NCBI RefSeq assembly: GCF_014205875.1
Contig: NZ_JACHEN010000008.1
Span: forward strand, 98,843-162,842
From: Anaerosolibacter carboniphilus
GTDB taxonomy: Bacteria > Bacillota > Clostridia > Peptostreptococcales > Thermotaleaceae
Length of the DNA: 64,000 nt
Direction of reading: 5' to 3'
Shown: one piece after another, positions 18,391-28,229 of the stretch
How the letters are laid out: the number at the start of each line of letters is the position of its first letter
How positions within the stretch are numbered: position 1 is the stretch's first letter
Notes under the pieces: generated by a model
Databases searched by the model: none
What the model was told of the DNA's origin: nothing
Seen by the model: the letters and a program-made list of their open reading frames with translations, nothing else
Made by a program: the position numbers and the translations under genes

Positions 18391-21300
18391 ATGATTAGAA
18401 AAAAGAGTTATAAGATCATTTCTTTTCTGATGGTATTTTTGATGATCTTCGTCATGTTGCCATGGGGAGATATACAGGTGTTTGCGGCTGGTGAGGATGC
18501 CATCGTAGACAAGATTGCGATCAATAAAGTTTTTGATAAAACCAATAGCAGGATCACCCAATTTGACATCGAGATTTACGGACAACAGATGAAGGGGGCC
18601 AACATCGTTTTAAAAGGGAGACTTTCAACCTTTACTTTGCCAGCTCCCACGTTGGACGCCTATTATTCATACAGCTTAACCGCTGCGCAATTACAAGAAC
18701 TCAATAATAATAATGATAAAGTCTTTACGAAACTAAATGTGGCAGGACAGGATTTCACCATGGATGAAAGTGAAACCATGCCCCAGATTACAAGCATTTA
18801 TCCCAGGGAGTTAAAGAAAGTTTCACCCGGTAACACGACAGCGATCACAGGGATAAAACTGGATACCATCGCAGCCAACAGTACTGGAGCCACGAAGGTT
18901 AGCGGCAGTTCAGGCACAGTAAAAATGAGCATTGAGGGAAATGTTGAGACAAAGGTAACCATAGTGAATGAGAATAGTGCCACATTGGAGTTGGTTGATG
19001 GGATAGAGGGCGCAAAGCGGATTGTATTCTCATTAAATACAACCATTAGCGGCAAACCTGTAAATATCACCCATCTCTATGAAGATCAAATTACCGTCGT
19101 AGGACAAATAAAGGTAACAGACCCCAAGATTATTCCCAATATAGGATCACAGGGAACAACGGTAGAAATTACCGGGGGCAGCATGAGTGACTATAGTGTG
19201 TTCTTTCTTCCTAAAAATGCATCAGTAGACCAGTATTTATATGAATACATGGGAAGGGATACAGCGCGATACAGCACGACGCCGAATTTATTGAGCACGA
19301 AAGTGCCAACCAATACAAAAATCACCGCAGGAACTTACAAAGTAGTATTGACGAATCTCATCACGGGAAGTTTTAGTTCAGGTGCTGATTTGTCCAGCAA
19401 AGTTTTTGCTTATCAGTATATTGGAGATTTTGTGGTGGTTGGGGATACGGATAGAGCATCGATAAAGTATGCTACACCGAATGTGGCAACCAACGAAGTG
19501 CCTAAGGAAATTCAAATTACAGGGTTGAACTTCAATGAGGTCAATATCCCAGGATTAGATAAAACAAACAAGATTGTATTTGATAAAAGCGAAATAACCA
19601 GCAGTGATTTTTCTGAAGAGCTGAAGGTTGAAAAAAATTTAACAACGTCGATTGATTACAAACTGAGTGAAACGACGACTGAAAAAATTAATGCCATCGA
19701 AAGAAGCTTTAAAGGGTGGATCGTAGGATCCCTACAATTCACTGAAAATACAAAACAAAATCTGAATACAGAAATAGGCGGAAATGACGATTTCTTTGTA
19801 AAAACTCCCATCGTTGGGGAAGAGGCTTTAAATACACTGCAAGACATCGTCATAGAGATTACCACGATTCTACATACAGAAGGTGGAGAAGAATATATCT
19901 TTGTAGAGAAAGTGATTAAATCCAAAGGTTTTCAGTATGAGAAAAGTGAGACACTGCCAACGATCATAGAGGTAATTCCATCCAAAATTCAGGTTGAGAA
20001 AGTCGATGACAGCGGTAACTATAAAATACCCAAGGAAATTGTCATAGGGATTTCTGGAAAAGATTTTATGGTTACAAAATATACAGAGGGTGGTACGGAC
20101 AAGCTGAATTATCCTGAGATCAACTTAGGTGGCGTTATCAAAATTAAAAAGACGGGAGTATCTGTCTATGTCAATTCCGTTGTGAACGATGATGCAACGC
20201 TGGAAGTTTTGAATAATGGAAAACTTGTAGACGGGTCTCCCGGAAATGAAACAGGAACCTATATTGTCATCAAGCTTCCTGCAGATTTGTTGATCAATAC
20301 AAGCAATGTAGGGATTCCATTAAACATTGAAATAAAAAATCCAAAGAAGAATTCGGAACAAATGGGTGGTGCCCGGGTGGGTGAAGGGATGATTTCCTTC
20401 GTGCTTTCCAATGACCCTGTAACCATTACAGAGGTGAAGCCCAATGTGGTGGCAACCAACAGTAAGGAAAAGGTGACCATCACCGGAAAGAATTTCAAAG
20501 ATGGCGTGCAGGTAATCATAGACGGGAAGAAAGTGCAGACCATCACCAGAAGGGGAGACGGTGAGGAAATCACCTTCAATGCTCCTGAGAATCGAGAAGT
20601 ACGTACTTATATTATGGTGATCAATCCCGATGGGGGTATGGATTCCAAACCTTTTACATATGTAAAAACCTATACATCTCCAAAGATCACGGATTTTTCA
20701 CCCAAAAAAGGAACCAAAGATACATTGATGATTATAACCGGTGAAAACTTCTTATTACCAGACCCTACGGCATCTCTTCTCGATGTAGATAGATTGGTAG
20801 GAACGAAGGTACTATTGGAAGGTGATGATGTAAACAGCTATATTATGAATTCAGCGGGGCGAATCGTATTCAAGAGTATTGCCAGTCAAGGTTTTGACAT
20901 AACAAAGAATCGTCCGTTATTTGAGGTCGTTACGGAGACCAGCAATGGACAACAAAAACTAGCAGCGGCTGAATATTATAATAGCGTGCTGTTAAATACA
21001 CAAGAGGATGGAACAGGCAATTTTTATGCAATTGCTGTAAAGGCAGATGGCACAATCACCATATCGAATCCTGCTCTAAAAGAAACCTACACCCTATATC
21101 TCGATGACGATGATAATATGAAAGCAAAGAATAGCAGCGGTACTGTCTATACACTGGAAGTTGCAAATGATGGTCATTCCATTACATTGGATAATGGAAC
21201 GCCCACAACGTTACATTTACTAACACCTTATACGGTAACTGGTGGAAAGATTACAGGTCATAGGGCGAAGGTTATGGGATTAAATCAAATCCAAGTGACC

Positions 21301-24300
21301 ATTCCAAAACTTCTTCGTGGAGACGGTTACTATGACGTAACTGTAATGAATCCGGATACAAATAAGGATACGCGATTGAATGAAAATGGTTTCCTCTATA
21401 GGGATCAACCTCAAAGCAATCCCATGATTATCGGAGACCTAGACCCTAAGGAAGGCTCTACTGATGGAGGTTACCAGGTAACCATCAGGGGAAGCGGCTT
21501 TGAAGACAACGGTGTATCCAAAACAGAGGTAATCATCAATGGTGTCCGTGTAGACTCCAAAAATGCGCAGATCAGTTCAGATGGTACATCTATTGTCTTC
21601 GTGATGCCTGCCTATCCTGGGGATCTGAGCAAAGACCTAGGGGTCGACAAGCTTACGGTTCCAGTAGTCGTTGTAAACCCTGACGGCGGCAGTGCAGCGA
21701 AGACCGATGGATTTACATATATGGTTCCCAAGAGTCATCCTAAAATCCATCGCATTCTTCCGACAGAGGGTAGTGCAGCAGGGGGAGAGATCTTAGAAAT
21801 ATTTGGAGAAGATTTCAGATTATTTGAGCCCTACACTGGCGATGTCAACAACATTGAAATATGGAAAGAATTGAATGGCGATGGCGAATGGACAAACTAC
21901 GTAGGGAAAAGTGCCCAATATCTTTTGGAAACCGTGTTTAACAATGATCGTAACCTCTACGAAAGCAGAGTTTATCCCGTTATTCCAAAGGTTTATTTTG
22001 GAGAAAAAAGAGCTAAGGTATTGGAATTTTCAACGAACTATCTAAAAGTAGAAATCCCAGCAGGGAAAGATGGCAGTGTGGATCTGTATGTTGTCAATAA
22101 CGATGCCGGAATTTCAAATAAGCTGAAGTTTACTTATAAAAGCTCAAATCCTAAGATCAACAAGATTGTACCAGCAGAAGGAAAGAAACAGGGAAATGAC
22201 AGAATTGAAATCACGGGCAGTGGATTTGTGCAAAGTGATCTGAAAGTGTACCGATTAGAAAACGGAAGTATTGCTTTAAACGATGAAACTATGCAGTTGG
22301 TACGTTTCGGAAGTATTACCAATAAGAATATTGAAAGAAACAAAGAAAATTCAGGACTGATTACCAGCAGCCGTACGACAGTAAGGTTAGAAGGCAATTT
22401 GACCGTGGAATATAATGGTACGGACCATGAAGTAACCGTTGCGATTACGGAAGGAACCAATACCTATCGACGAACTTTCCCATACAACAACGAAACCCTA
22501 TTTGTTCCAGTCAATCTTCTGCTCCATACAAGCAATAGCTCCAATTATGGCGGATTTGAATGGATCAAGCTGGAAGTGGCCAGTGAGGTTGGAAATTCTG
22601 GTTTGAGATTGTTGGTAGAGAGAGGATATGCACCAGCGGTCGAAACGGTCAGCGCCAATCAGTTGATCGTCAATACGCCGTCCTATCATACCATTGGACA
22701 AGTAGACGTAACTGTAATTAATGCTGATGGCGGAGAGGCAAAGGGGAAATTTACCTATAAGAATCCAGACAGCAAGCCTACCATTACCAATGTTACCAAG
22801 GATGGAAGAGATCCTGTGACAGAGAGTGGCGTGAGAATTCTTCGGATGACCTATAAAGGTGGGAATATTGTATCGGTTTTAGGCAGCGATTTTAGAGAAA
22901 ATGCAGTGATTCAGATTGGAGACTTATTGACGATCAATAAAGACAAGATTACCTATCAGCTTCCAGGAAAGCTCACCTTTACGATGCCCAAGGTGGATGA
23001 AAAAGTAGTTGGGCAGCGGTATCGTGTGGTGGTGATCAATGAAGATGGCGGAACGGCAGCCTCTGATGAAGCAGATCCTAAAATCTACATTGAATTCATC
23101 AAAGGAGAAACGGCACCGGCCATCGAAGAAATAACACCTTCTCAAGGGCCTGCCAGCGGTGGGACGGAAGTAACCATTCGAGGAAAGGACTTCAGAGAAG
23201 GATTATTGGTACTCTTTGATGATGTTCGTGTTCCGGCTGCAGATGTGAAGGTGATCGACTATAAGACCATCAAGGTGAAAACACCTCCCCATGCACCAGG
23301 AAAAGTTAACGTAAAGGTAGAAAATCCTGATGGAGAACTCTCGGATCCCAATGGTGAATTTACTTACTTAAGTACACCTACAGTGGTGGCTGTCGTTGAT
23401 CCGGCTGACCCTACGGAGACGGCTAGAATCAGTACGATTTCTATCTTAGGCGGACAGGAGATTAAATTAAAAGGTTCTGGATATTATGAAGGGGCCAGAG
23501 TCGTATTTAATCCAGTATTGGAGGAAGTGAAAGGGGATACGACGACAGGGGATATCATTTATATCAGTGGCAAGCCCTATATTTTGAAGGAAGGTACAGC
23601 GGGAACCAGTGTAAAGATTATTGATGGGGAAACCCTTACAGTGATAACACCACCAGGGAAAAAGGATACGGGTGGATTAATCGTTATCAATGCAGACGGG
23701 GGTGCCAGCAATATCTATGGAGATATCAAGTATGGAGTGCCAGAAGTTGCAGCACCCAGCGGTGTGGTTGCCGAATTGGTGTACGACCGCTATATCAAAA
23801 TCAATTGGAATGCTGTAACCGATGCAGTAGAATATGAAATCTATGTGGTCGTTGACGATAATATGCAGGAACTCATCGGTACAACAGAATTAACCTCCTT
23901 TGTATATCAAGACTTGGAGAAAAATACCCGTTATAAATTTATTGTAAAGGCCCTTGGAGAGTTTGGATTATCCAAGGCATCTAACACCAGTAATACGGTG
24001 AAGACGGGCAGCAAGGTAGGCCCTCCTGATACAGACGGCGGTCTTGAAGAAAAGACCAAGCAGGAAAAGAAGGGCGATCGGGCAGAAGTCACCATTGGGA
24101 CAAAGGAAGATAGAAAAAAAGATTTTACCATTGACTTAACAACGGGGACGCTGGCAGGAAGCAAAGATGTTGTCATCAGTATACCTGCTGCTGTTGTAGC
24201 AGATGCAGGTACAGGCAGCGTGATTGTCAATGGAAAAGATTTTAGAATCAAGTTTAATCCAAATGCTTTCTTCAATGACACAGTAAAGGAAAATCAAAAA

Positions 24301-24648
24301 GAAAAAGATGCCGGTGTGCGTATAGAAATTTCGCCGGTTGTAGACAACAGCAGTGCAACCACCAGCAATGCCCAGACGGTGTCCTCCACGGCGTATGTAA
24401 TCAAGGCCGCGGTATTTGTGGGCAAAGAGCATACGGAAATCGAATATATACGTTCATCTATCCAAGTTACATTGGATGTAGACAGGGCGAAAGCGGATAT
24501 GAGGAAACTGACATCCTTCAACCTGAACAGATACGACAATGATAGCGGCAAATGGATGACAATTGCCAGTGGAAATGGAGACAGTATGGCGATTACAGCA
24601 TTGACAGACAGACTAGGGAAATTTGTAATTACGGGGACGAGGAGGTAG
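18391..24648 (+). CDS. Giant secreted multi-TIG surface protein with FnIII domain
   Basis: The 2085-aa product has a signal peptide (~1-31) and at least seven IPT/TIG domains, recognisable by P.I..I.P..G...GG..V.I.G..F and VVNPDGG...F.Y signatures (for example TITGKNF, ITGENF, TIRGSGF, IFGEDF, ITGSGF, TIRGKDF). A fibronectin type III domain lies at ~1788-1875, and the ~200-residue C-terminal part ends in the same beta module seen in the neighbours (FNLNRYDNDSGKW). TIG domains are adhesion or scaffold modules, with no enzyme activity expected. The ATG follows AAAGGTGGTG. The last codons overlap GGAGG, the ribosome binding site of the next gene. Confidence 0.8.
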   Translation: MIRKKSYKIISFLMVFLMIFVMLPWGDIQVFAAGEDAIVDKIAINKVFDKTNSRITQFDIEIYGQQMKGANIVLKGRLSTFTLPAPTLDAYYSYSLTAAQLQELNNNNDKVFTKLNVAGQDFTMDESETMPQITSIYPRELKKVSPGNTTAITGIKLDTIAANSTGATKVSGSSGTVKMSIEGNVETKVTIVNENSATLELVDGIEGAKRIVFSLNTTISGKPVNITHLYEDQITVVGQIKVTDPKIIPNIGSQGTTVEITGGSMSDYSVFFLPKNASVDQYLYEYMGRDTARYSTTPNLLSTKVPTNTKITAGTYKVVLTNLITGSFSSGADLSSKVFAYQYIGDFVVVGDTDRASIKYATPNVATNEVPKEIQITGLNFNEVNIPGLDKTNKIVFDKSEITSSDFSEELKVEKNLTTSIDYKLSETTTEKINAIERSFKGWIVGSLQFTENTKQNLNTEIGGNDDFFVKTPIVGEEALNTLQDIVIEITTILHTEGGEEYIFVEKVIKSKGFQYEKSETLPTIIEVIPSKIQVEKVDDSGNYKIPKEIVIGISGKDFMVTKYTEGGTDKLNYPEINLGGVIKIKKTGVSVYVNSVVNDDATLEVLNNGKLVDGSPGNETGTYIVIKLPADLLINTSNVGIPLNIEIKNPKKNSEQMGGARVGEGMISFVLSNDPVTITEVKPNVVATNSKEKVTITGKNFKDGVQVIIDGKKVQTITRRGDGEEITFNAPENREVRTYIMVINPDGGMDSKPFTYVKTYTSPKITDFSPKKGTKDTLMIITGENFLLPDPTASLLDVDRLVGTKVLLEGDDVNSYIMNSAGRIVFKSIASQGFDITKNRPLFEVVTETSNGQQKLAAAEYYNSVLLNTQEDGTGNFYAIAVKADGTITISNPALKETYTLYLDDDDNMKAKNSSGTVYTLEVANDGHSITLDNGTPTTLHLLTPYTVTGGKITGHRAKVMGLNQIQVTIPKLLRGDGYYDVTVMNPDTNKDTRLNENGFLYRDQPQSNPMIIGDLDPKEGSTDGGYQVTIRGSGFEDNGVSKTEVIINGVRVDSKNAQISSDGTSIVFVMPAYPGDLSKDLGVDKLTVPVVVVNPDGGSAAKTDGFTYMVPKSHPKIHRILPTEGSAAGGEILEIFGEDFRLFEPYTGDVNNIEIWKELNGDGEWTNYVGKSAQYLLETVFNNDRNLYESRVYPVIPKVYFGEKRAKVLEFSTNYLKVEIPAGKDGSVDLYVVNNDAGISNKLKFTYKSSNPKINKIVPAEGKKQGNDRIEITGSGFVQSDLKVYRLENGSIALNDETMQLVRFGSITNKNIERNKENSGLITSSRTTVRLEGNLTVEYNGTDHEVTVAITEGTNTYRRTFPYNNETLFVPVNLLLHTSNSSNYGGFEWIKLEVASEVGNSGLRLLVERGYAPAVETVSANQLIVNTPSYHTIGQVDVTVINADGGEAKGKFTYKNPDSKPTITNVTKDGRDPVTESGVRILRMTYKGGNIVSVLGSDFRENAVIQIGDLLTINKDKITYQLPGKLTFTMPKVDEKVVGQRYRVVVINEDGGTAASDEADPKIYIEFIKGETAPAIEEITPSQGPASGGTEVTIRGKDFREGLLVLFDDVRVPAADVKVIDYKTIKVKTPPHAPGKVNVKVENPDGELSDPNGEFTYLSTPTVVAVVDPADPTETARISTISILGGQEIKLKGSGYYEGARVVFNPVLEEVKGDTTTGDIIYISGKPYILKEGTAGTSVKIIDGETLTVITPPGKKDTGGLIVINADGGASNIYGDIKYGVPEVAAPSGVVAELVYDRYIKINWNAVTDAVEYEIYVVVDDNMQELIGTTELTSFVYQDLEKNTRYKFIVKALGEFGLSKASNTSNTVKTGSKVGPPDTDGGLEEKTKQEKKGDRAEVTIGTKEDRKKDFTIDLTTGTLAGSKDVVISIPAAVVADAGTGSVIVNGKDFRIKFNPNAFFNDTVKENQKEKDAGVRIEISPVVDNSSATTSNAQTVSSTAYVIKAAVFVGKEHTEIEYIRSSIQVTLDVDRAKADMRKLTSFNLNRYDNDSGKWMTIASGNGDSMAITALTDRLGKFVITGTRR

Positions 24649-24653
24649 TGAAA

Positions 24654-26309
24654 ATGAAAAAGCTTATAATATGGTTATGCTTGATGCTGTTACTAATGAA
24701 CCCCATTGCCTCCTATGGAGATCTCAACGGACCCTATAGAGATGGATTCATCGAAGGTTATGTAAAGGCGATATACGAACAAGAGATAGCAATTGAAGAG
24801 TACGATGGCACAGTCCATCGTCTCTCCTTTGACCCTAAGGCAGCGTTGACGATAGATAGTGTTCCAGTGACATTGAAGGATTTTAAACCGGGCATGGAAG
24901 TCTATGGAGACCTAAAAGGGAAGCGGCTGAATACATTGGAGAGTTTTTCCACAGACAATCCAGGTTATATTCCGCCAGGGGGAAAGGTACGGACAGGTAT
25001 TGTACGCACGATTGATCGAGATCAAATCACCATTCAAACGGCCATTGGCACAAAGGAAACCTATTTCAGTTCCCCAGCAACCATCGCATTAAAGAAAGGC
25101 GCCAACATTTCTTTGAGTTCCCTCTATGAAGGGGACCGGGTGAAACTGTATTTCGATGAAATGGATGCTAACTTTATCAGCAGAATGGAAATCGAAGGGG
25201 ATTCCATATTGGTGAAGGATCTATATAGAGGAAAGCTGACGATCTCGAACCAACTTGATAATCAGATCGTGCTGGAGAATGTGGAAAGAATTCGCAATGG
25301 AAAGTGGGAAGATGTTCAAGCGACCATGAGCATTCCCTATACCACAGATTTGCCACTCTACTCAGGCGGCCAAAAAATATCCTATCAAAACCTAAAGTAT
25401 TATAAAGGTAAGACTGTATATATGGCAGTAAAGGATTTCTTCGGCAAGAACAGAGCGGAGAAGATGATCATCAAGGGTCAGTATGAATCCGATTTTTCTG
25501 ATAAGATTGAGGATGTGAATTGGTATACCCAGGCCCTGGAACTAGGGAACAATCGAAATCTCAATTTCCATGAGGGGACGATCATCGTTAAGAATGGACG
25601 ATTGGTAGATATCTATGGCATCAATGCCAAAGCGGATGCATTCGTGGTGGCCGATGGCAGAGGAAGTACTTTGACAGCCGATGTGATTTATCTCTACAAT
25701 GAGGATATAAACAATTCCAATATTGGGCAGTATAACATTTATGCCGGCAGACTGGATGTGATTCTCGAAAGCACTGTGACCCTAAAGAACTTCTATGTTT
25801 TAAATCAAAATGAATGGGAATCTTTCAGCAAGGAAAAAGAGCTATATTATGACAATGATACCTTTATCTATGATTTAGAAAATGGAAAAAAGGTGGCACC
25901 AAAAGAGTTCTATGCCAAGGATTATGCTGTAGACGAAGATACGGACTATGCAAGCGATAGGGGATTGAAGGACTGGCATGGTTACATTTATACTGACGGC
26001 GATCGCATTTGCGGCATTGTGGTGCAAAAGAAGCTGGATTCACTGCTCAGACAAAGAACAAGTAACGGCGTGATCGAGAAAATAGAAGATGATGCCCTGT
26101 TAGGATGGACCATGTATATCAAGGATGGAAAGGACTGGAGTGCTCGGAAAGAACAGTGGATGGCAAAAAATTCGACCTTCAAAGTGACATTGGATGAAGC
26201 GTTGATTATGAAAGATGACAAAGTAATTCAGCCGGATGAGCTAAAACCAGGAGATCGTCTGTATATTGTAAGGGATGATATGGAGGGTAAAGTGGTTCTG
26301 GTGAAATAA
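24654..26309 (+). CDS. Secreted protein with repeated beta modules
   Basis: The ATG at 24654 behind GGAGGTAG gives 551 aa with a signal peptide (KKLIIWLCLMLLLMNPIASYG). A longer frame from 24552 overlaps the previous gene and has no ribosome binding site. The protein consists of ~70-residue beta units of the form G.V..I....I.I......Y......I...G.....L.....GD.V.. (clearest at the N-terminus and in the last ~75 residues). Related units occur five times in the SLH protein at 40756-42645. Function unknown. It lies 5 nt after the giant TIG gene, so the three genes are very likely co-transcribed and the product may be a partner or anchor. Confidence 0.65.
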   Translation: MKKLIIWLCLMLLLMNPIASYGDLNGPYRDGFIEGYVKAIYEQEIAIEEYDGTVHRLSFDPKAALTIDSVPVTLKDFKPGMEVYGDLKGKRLNTLESFSTDNPGYIPPGGKVRTGIVRTIDRDQITIQTAIGTKETYFSSPATIALKKGANISLSSLYEGDRVKLYFDEMDANFISRMEIEGDSILVKDLYRGKLTISNQLDNQIVLENVERIRNGKWEDVQATMSIPYTTDLPLYSGGQKISYQNLKYYKGKTVYMAVKDFFGKNRAEKMIIKGQYESDFSDKIEDVNWYTQALELGNNRNLNFHEGTIIVKNGRLVDIYGINAKADAFVVADGRGSTLTADVIYLYNEDINNSNIGQYNIYAGRLDVILESTVTLKNFYVLNQNEWESFSKEKELYYDNDTFIYDLENGKKVAPKEFYAKDYAVDEDTDYASDRGLKDWHGYIYTDGDRICGIVVQKKLDSLLRQRTSNGVIEKIEDDALLGWTMYIKDGKDWSARKEQWMAKNSTFKVTLDEALIMKDDKVIQPDELKPGDRLYIVRDDMEGKVVLVK

Positions 26310-26318
26310 GGATTGTAG

Positions 26319-26344
26319 GTTGAGGGATAGGATTATCCCTCAAC
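26319..26344 (+). terminator. Hairpin after the giant surface-protein genes
   Basis: GTTGAGGGA and TCCCTCAAC pair around an 8-nt loop, 9 nt after the stop at 26309. The following bases are only mildly T-rich, so terminator activity is uncertain. Confidence 0.5.
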
Positions 26345-26432
26345 TTCCATTATGTAAACTAAATTGAAAAACAATCCAAAAAAGTATATACTTTCTAATG
26401 GAATGCTATAGACAAGAAAAGGGGGCAAAAAA

Positions 26433-27938
26433 GTGAAAAAGTCAATCTTATATTGCATGATATTTCTAATAGCCATCATGCCCATGGGTGTATGGGCTGC
26501 TCCTCCTGAATTTTCTGGTGGTGTAAATAACGAATATGCTTACGAAGAAGTTGTATTTATCTCGGGAGAGCCAATTAAATTTGTAGGCAGCTTTTCTGTT
26601 TCAGAAAAGGATAAGGATGATACCAAAACAAGTACCTATAAATTTAGCAAGTTGAAGCCTGAAGATAAAAGTATTGATGCAGAATTGACAAAGACCATCA
26701 CTTATGTGACAACATATATGAATCGGAACGATAAGGGCCAGACCATAGCCCAAACAGAAGTCGAGAAATATAGTGAGTCGTTGAAGGTAGGGCAGGATAA
26801 ATATGAGCTGAAGGATTATCAGTTTTCAAAATCGGACATCATTGATAACCGACCAGCATCAGATTTCTTCTCAGGGAATATGAAGGGTAGAAAGTATTAT
26901 ACCATCAACAAGGATGAAGGAGAAGTGGTCGTTGAGATCAGCGGAGGAACAGCTGCCTATGAGAACTTCTGGGGAAATACAGAGACGCAAATGATCGATT
27001 ATGTAATCAACTCCAAAAGAACGATTAAAGAGGAAGATTCAGAGGATACGGACGATGTATCCTGGCAGGGAACGGTTACAGCCCACATATCAGATAGTCA
27101 AACCAAATCACTGAAGTATTCAGGCAATGATGCCAATTATTCCAGCTTTTACGGTGGACATGTACGCGTTACCAATCGTGCCATGGTCTCCAGATATGAG
27201 TATAACTTGCCACGATTTGATGATGATGGAACCTTGGATGGAAAGAAACGAGATCGAGATACCATTCAACTTTCCAAGGAGATGGTTCCCAAGGTGGAAC
27301 GATTGATTGTACCTAAGTTTAGAGATTTAAACGGACATTGGGCTCAGGAGAGCATTGAAAAACTATACTCCTTGGATGTGTTTGATGAACAATCCTCCTT
27401 CTTCTCACCAAATATTCCATTCACAAGAGGAGAATTTACAAAGGGAATTATCCGAGCGTGTGATATCAGAACTTCCACAGAAGGACAGAAAACCACCAGC
27501 AGAAGTAGGAGACAGCCGCCCGAGGAATCTCCATTTAAAGATGTTGCAGTGGCAGATAAAAATTATCAGTACATCAAGAGTGGATTAGAAAAGCAAATTA
27601 TATCAGGGGTATCAGCGACGGAGTTTAAACCCGATGAGCCATTGACAAGGGCCCAGGCCATCACCATTTTGATTCGTGCCCTAGGCTTTGAAAACAAAGC
27701 GCCAAACCCTGGTTATTATACATCCTTCTCCGATGACCGTTCCATCCCCAACTGGGCAAGGGACAGCGTTTATGTAGCGAGAGAACTGGATCTTATTTCA
27801 GGAGATGAATACAATCGTGTAAATCCAAACAAAGTCGTTACCCGGGCAGAAGCAGCATCCATGCTGGTGCGCTTTCTGGAGTTCATGGAGAAAGATCTAC
27901 AAAGAGATTATAGAGAGAATATTATTCAGTTTAATTAA
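26433..27938 (+). CDS. SLH-domain surface protein
   Basis: The 501-aa product has a signal peptide (~1-22), a beta-rich middle with many charged residues (~30-285) and three C-terminal SLH repeats: FRDLNGHWAQESIEKLY, FKDVAVADKNYQYI...FKPDEPLTRAQA, FSDDRSIPNWARDSVYVA...VVTRAEAASMLVRFL. SLH triplets bind pyruvylated secondary wall polymers, so the protein is cell-wall attached. The middle domain is not recognised. The GTG start follows AAAAGGGGG. It may serve as the wall anchor for the neighbouring unanchored giants. Confidence 0.85.
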   Translation: MKKSILYCMIFLIAIMPMGVWAAPPEFSGGVNNEYAYEEVVFISGEPIKFVGSFSVSEKDKDDTKTSTYKFSKLKPEDKSIDAELTKTITYVTTYMNRNDKGQTIAQTEVEKYSESLKVGQDKYELKDYQFSKSDIIDNRPASDFFSGNMKGRKYYTINKDEGEVVVEISGGTAAYENFWGNTETQMIDYVINSKRTIKEEDSEDTDDVSWQGTVTAHISDSQTKSLKYSGNDANYSSFYGGHVRVTNRAMVSRYEYNLPRFDDDGTLDGKKRDRDTIQLSKEMVPKVERLIVPKFRDLNGHWAQESIEKLYSLDVFDEQSSFFSPNIPFTRGEFTKGIIRACDIRTSTEGQKTTSRSRRQPPEESPFKDVAVADKNYQYIKSGLEKQIISGVSATEFKPDEPLTRAQAITILIRALGFENKAPNPGYYTSFSDDRSIPNWARDSVYVARELDLISGDEYNRVNPNKVVTRAEAASMLVRFLEFMEKDLQRDYRENIIQFN

Positions 27939-27952
27939 TATTTTAATCTAGG

Positions 27953-28182
27953 CGTCAACTTAATCCATAATTTGTCATCCTGAGCGAAGTGAAACGGAGT
28001 CGAAGGATCTCAGACCCAAAAGTAATACATCTAAAAGAATTTAATGGGTCTTGTTGGTAGCCTTTCAGATTCTTCACTATCGTTCAGAATGACACTTTGC
28101 GAGGGTTCTTTGGAAGAAACTAACTTAAGTTGACATCTATGATATTTTAATGGGGGGACTTGTGGTTCCCTCATTAAAATAT
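27953..28182. repeat. Nested repeats: GTCAACTTAA inverted pair around a TGTCATCC element, then a long hairpin
   Basis: GTCAACTTAA (27953-27962) and TTAAGTTGAC (28122-28131) form an inverted pair. Inside is a copy of the dispersed TGTCATCCTGAGCG...CAGAATGACA palindrome (27973-28094). The segment 28142-28182 is a hairpin with an 11-bp perfect base, ATATTTTAATG / CATTAAAATAT, and a GC-rich upper stem. This fills the 291-bp gap between the SLH gene and the protease gene. Confidence 0.55.
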
Positions 28183-28229
28183 TATGATAAAAACAAAACG
28201 CATTGTATTGAGAAAGGATCTGAGTACAT

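Noticed and set aside
24552..24653. N-terminal extension of the 551-aa secreted protein
   Set aside because: It overlaps the end of the 2085-aa gene in another frame and would bury the signal peptide. The ATG at 24654 has its own GGAGG.
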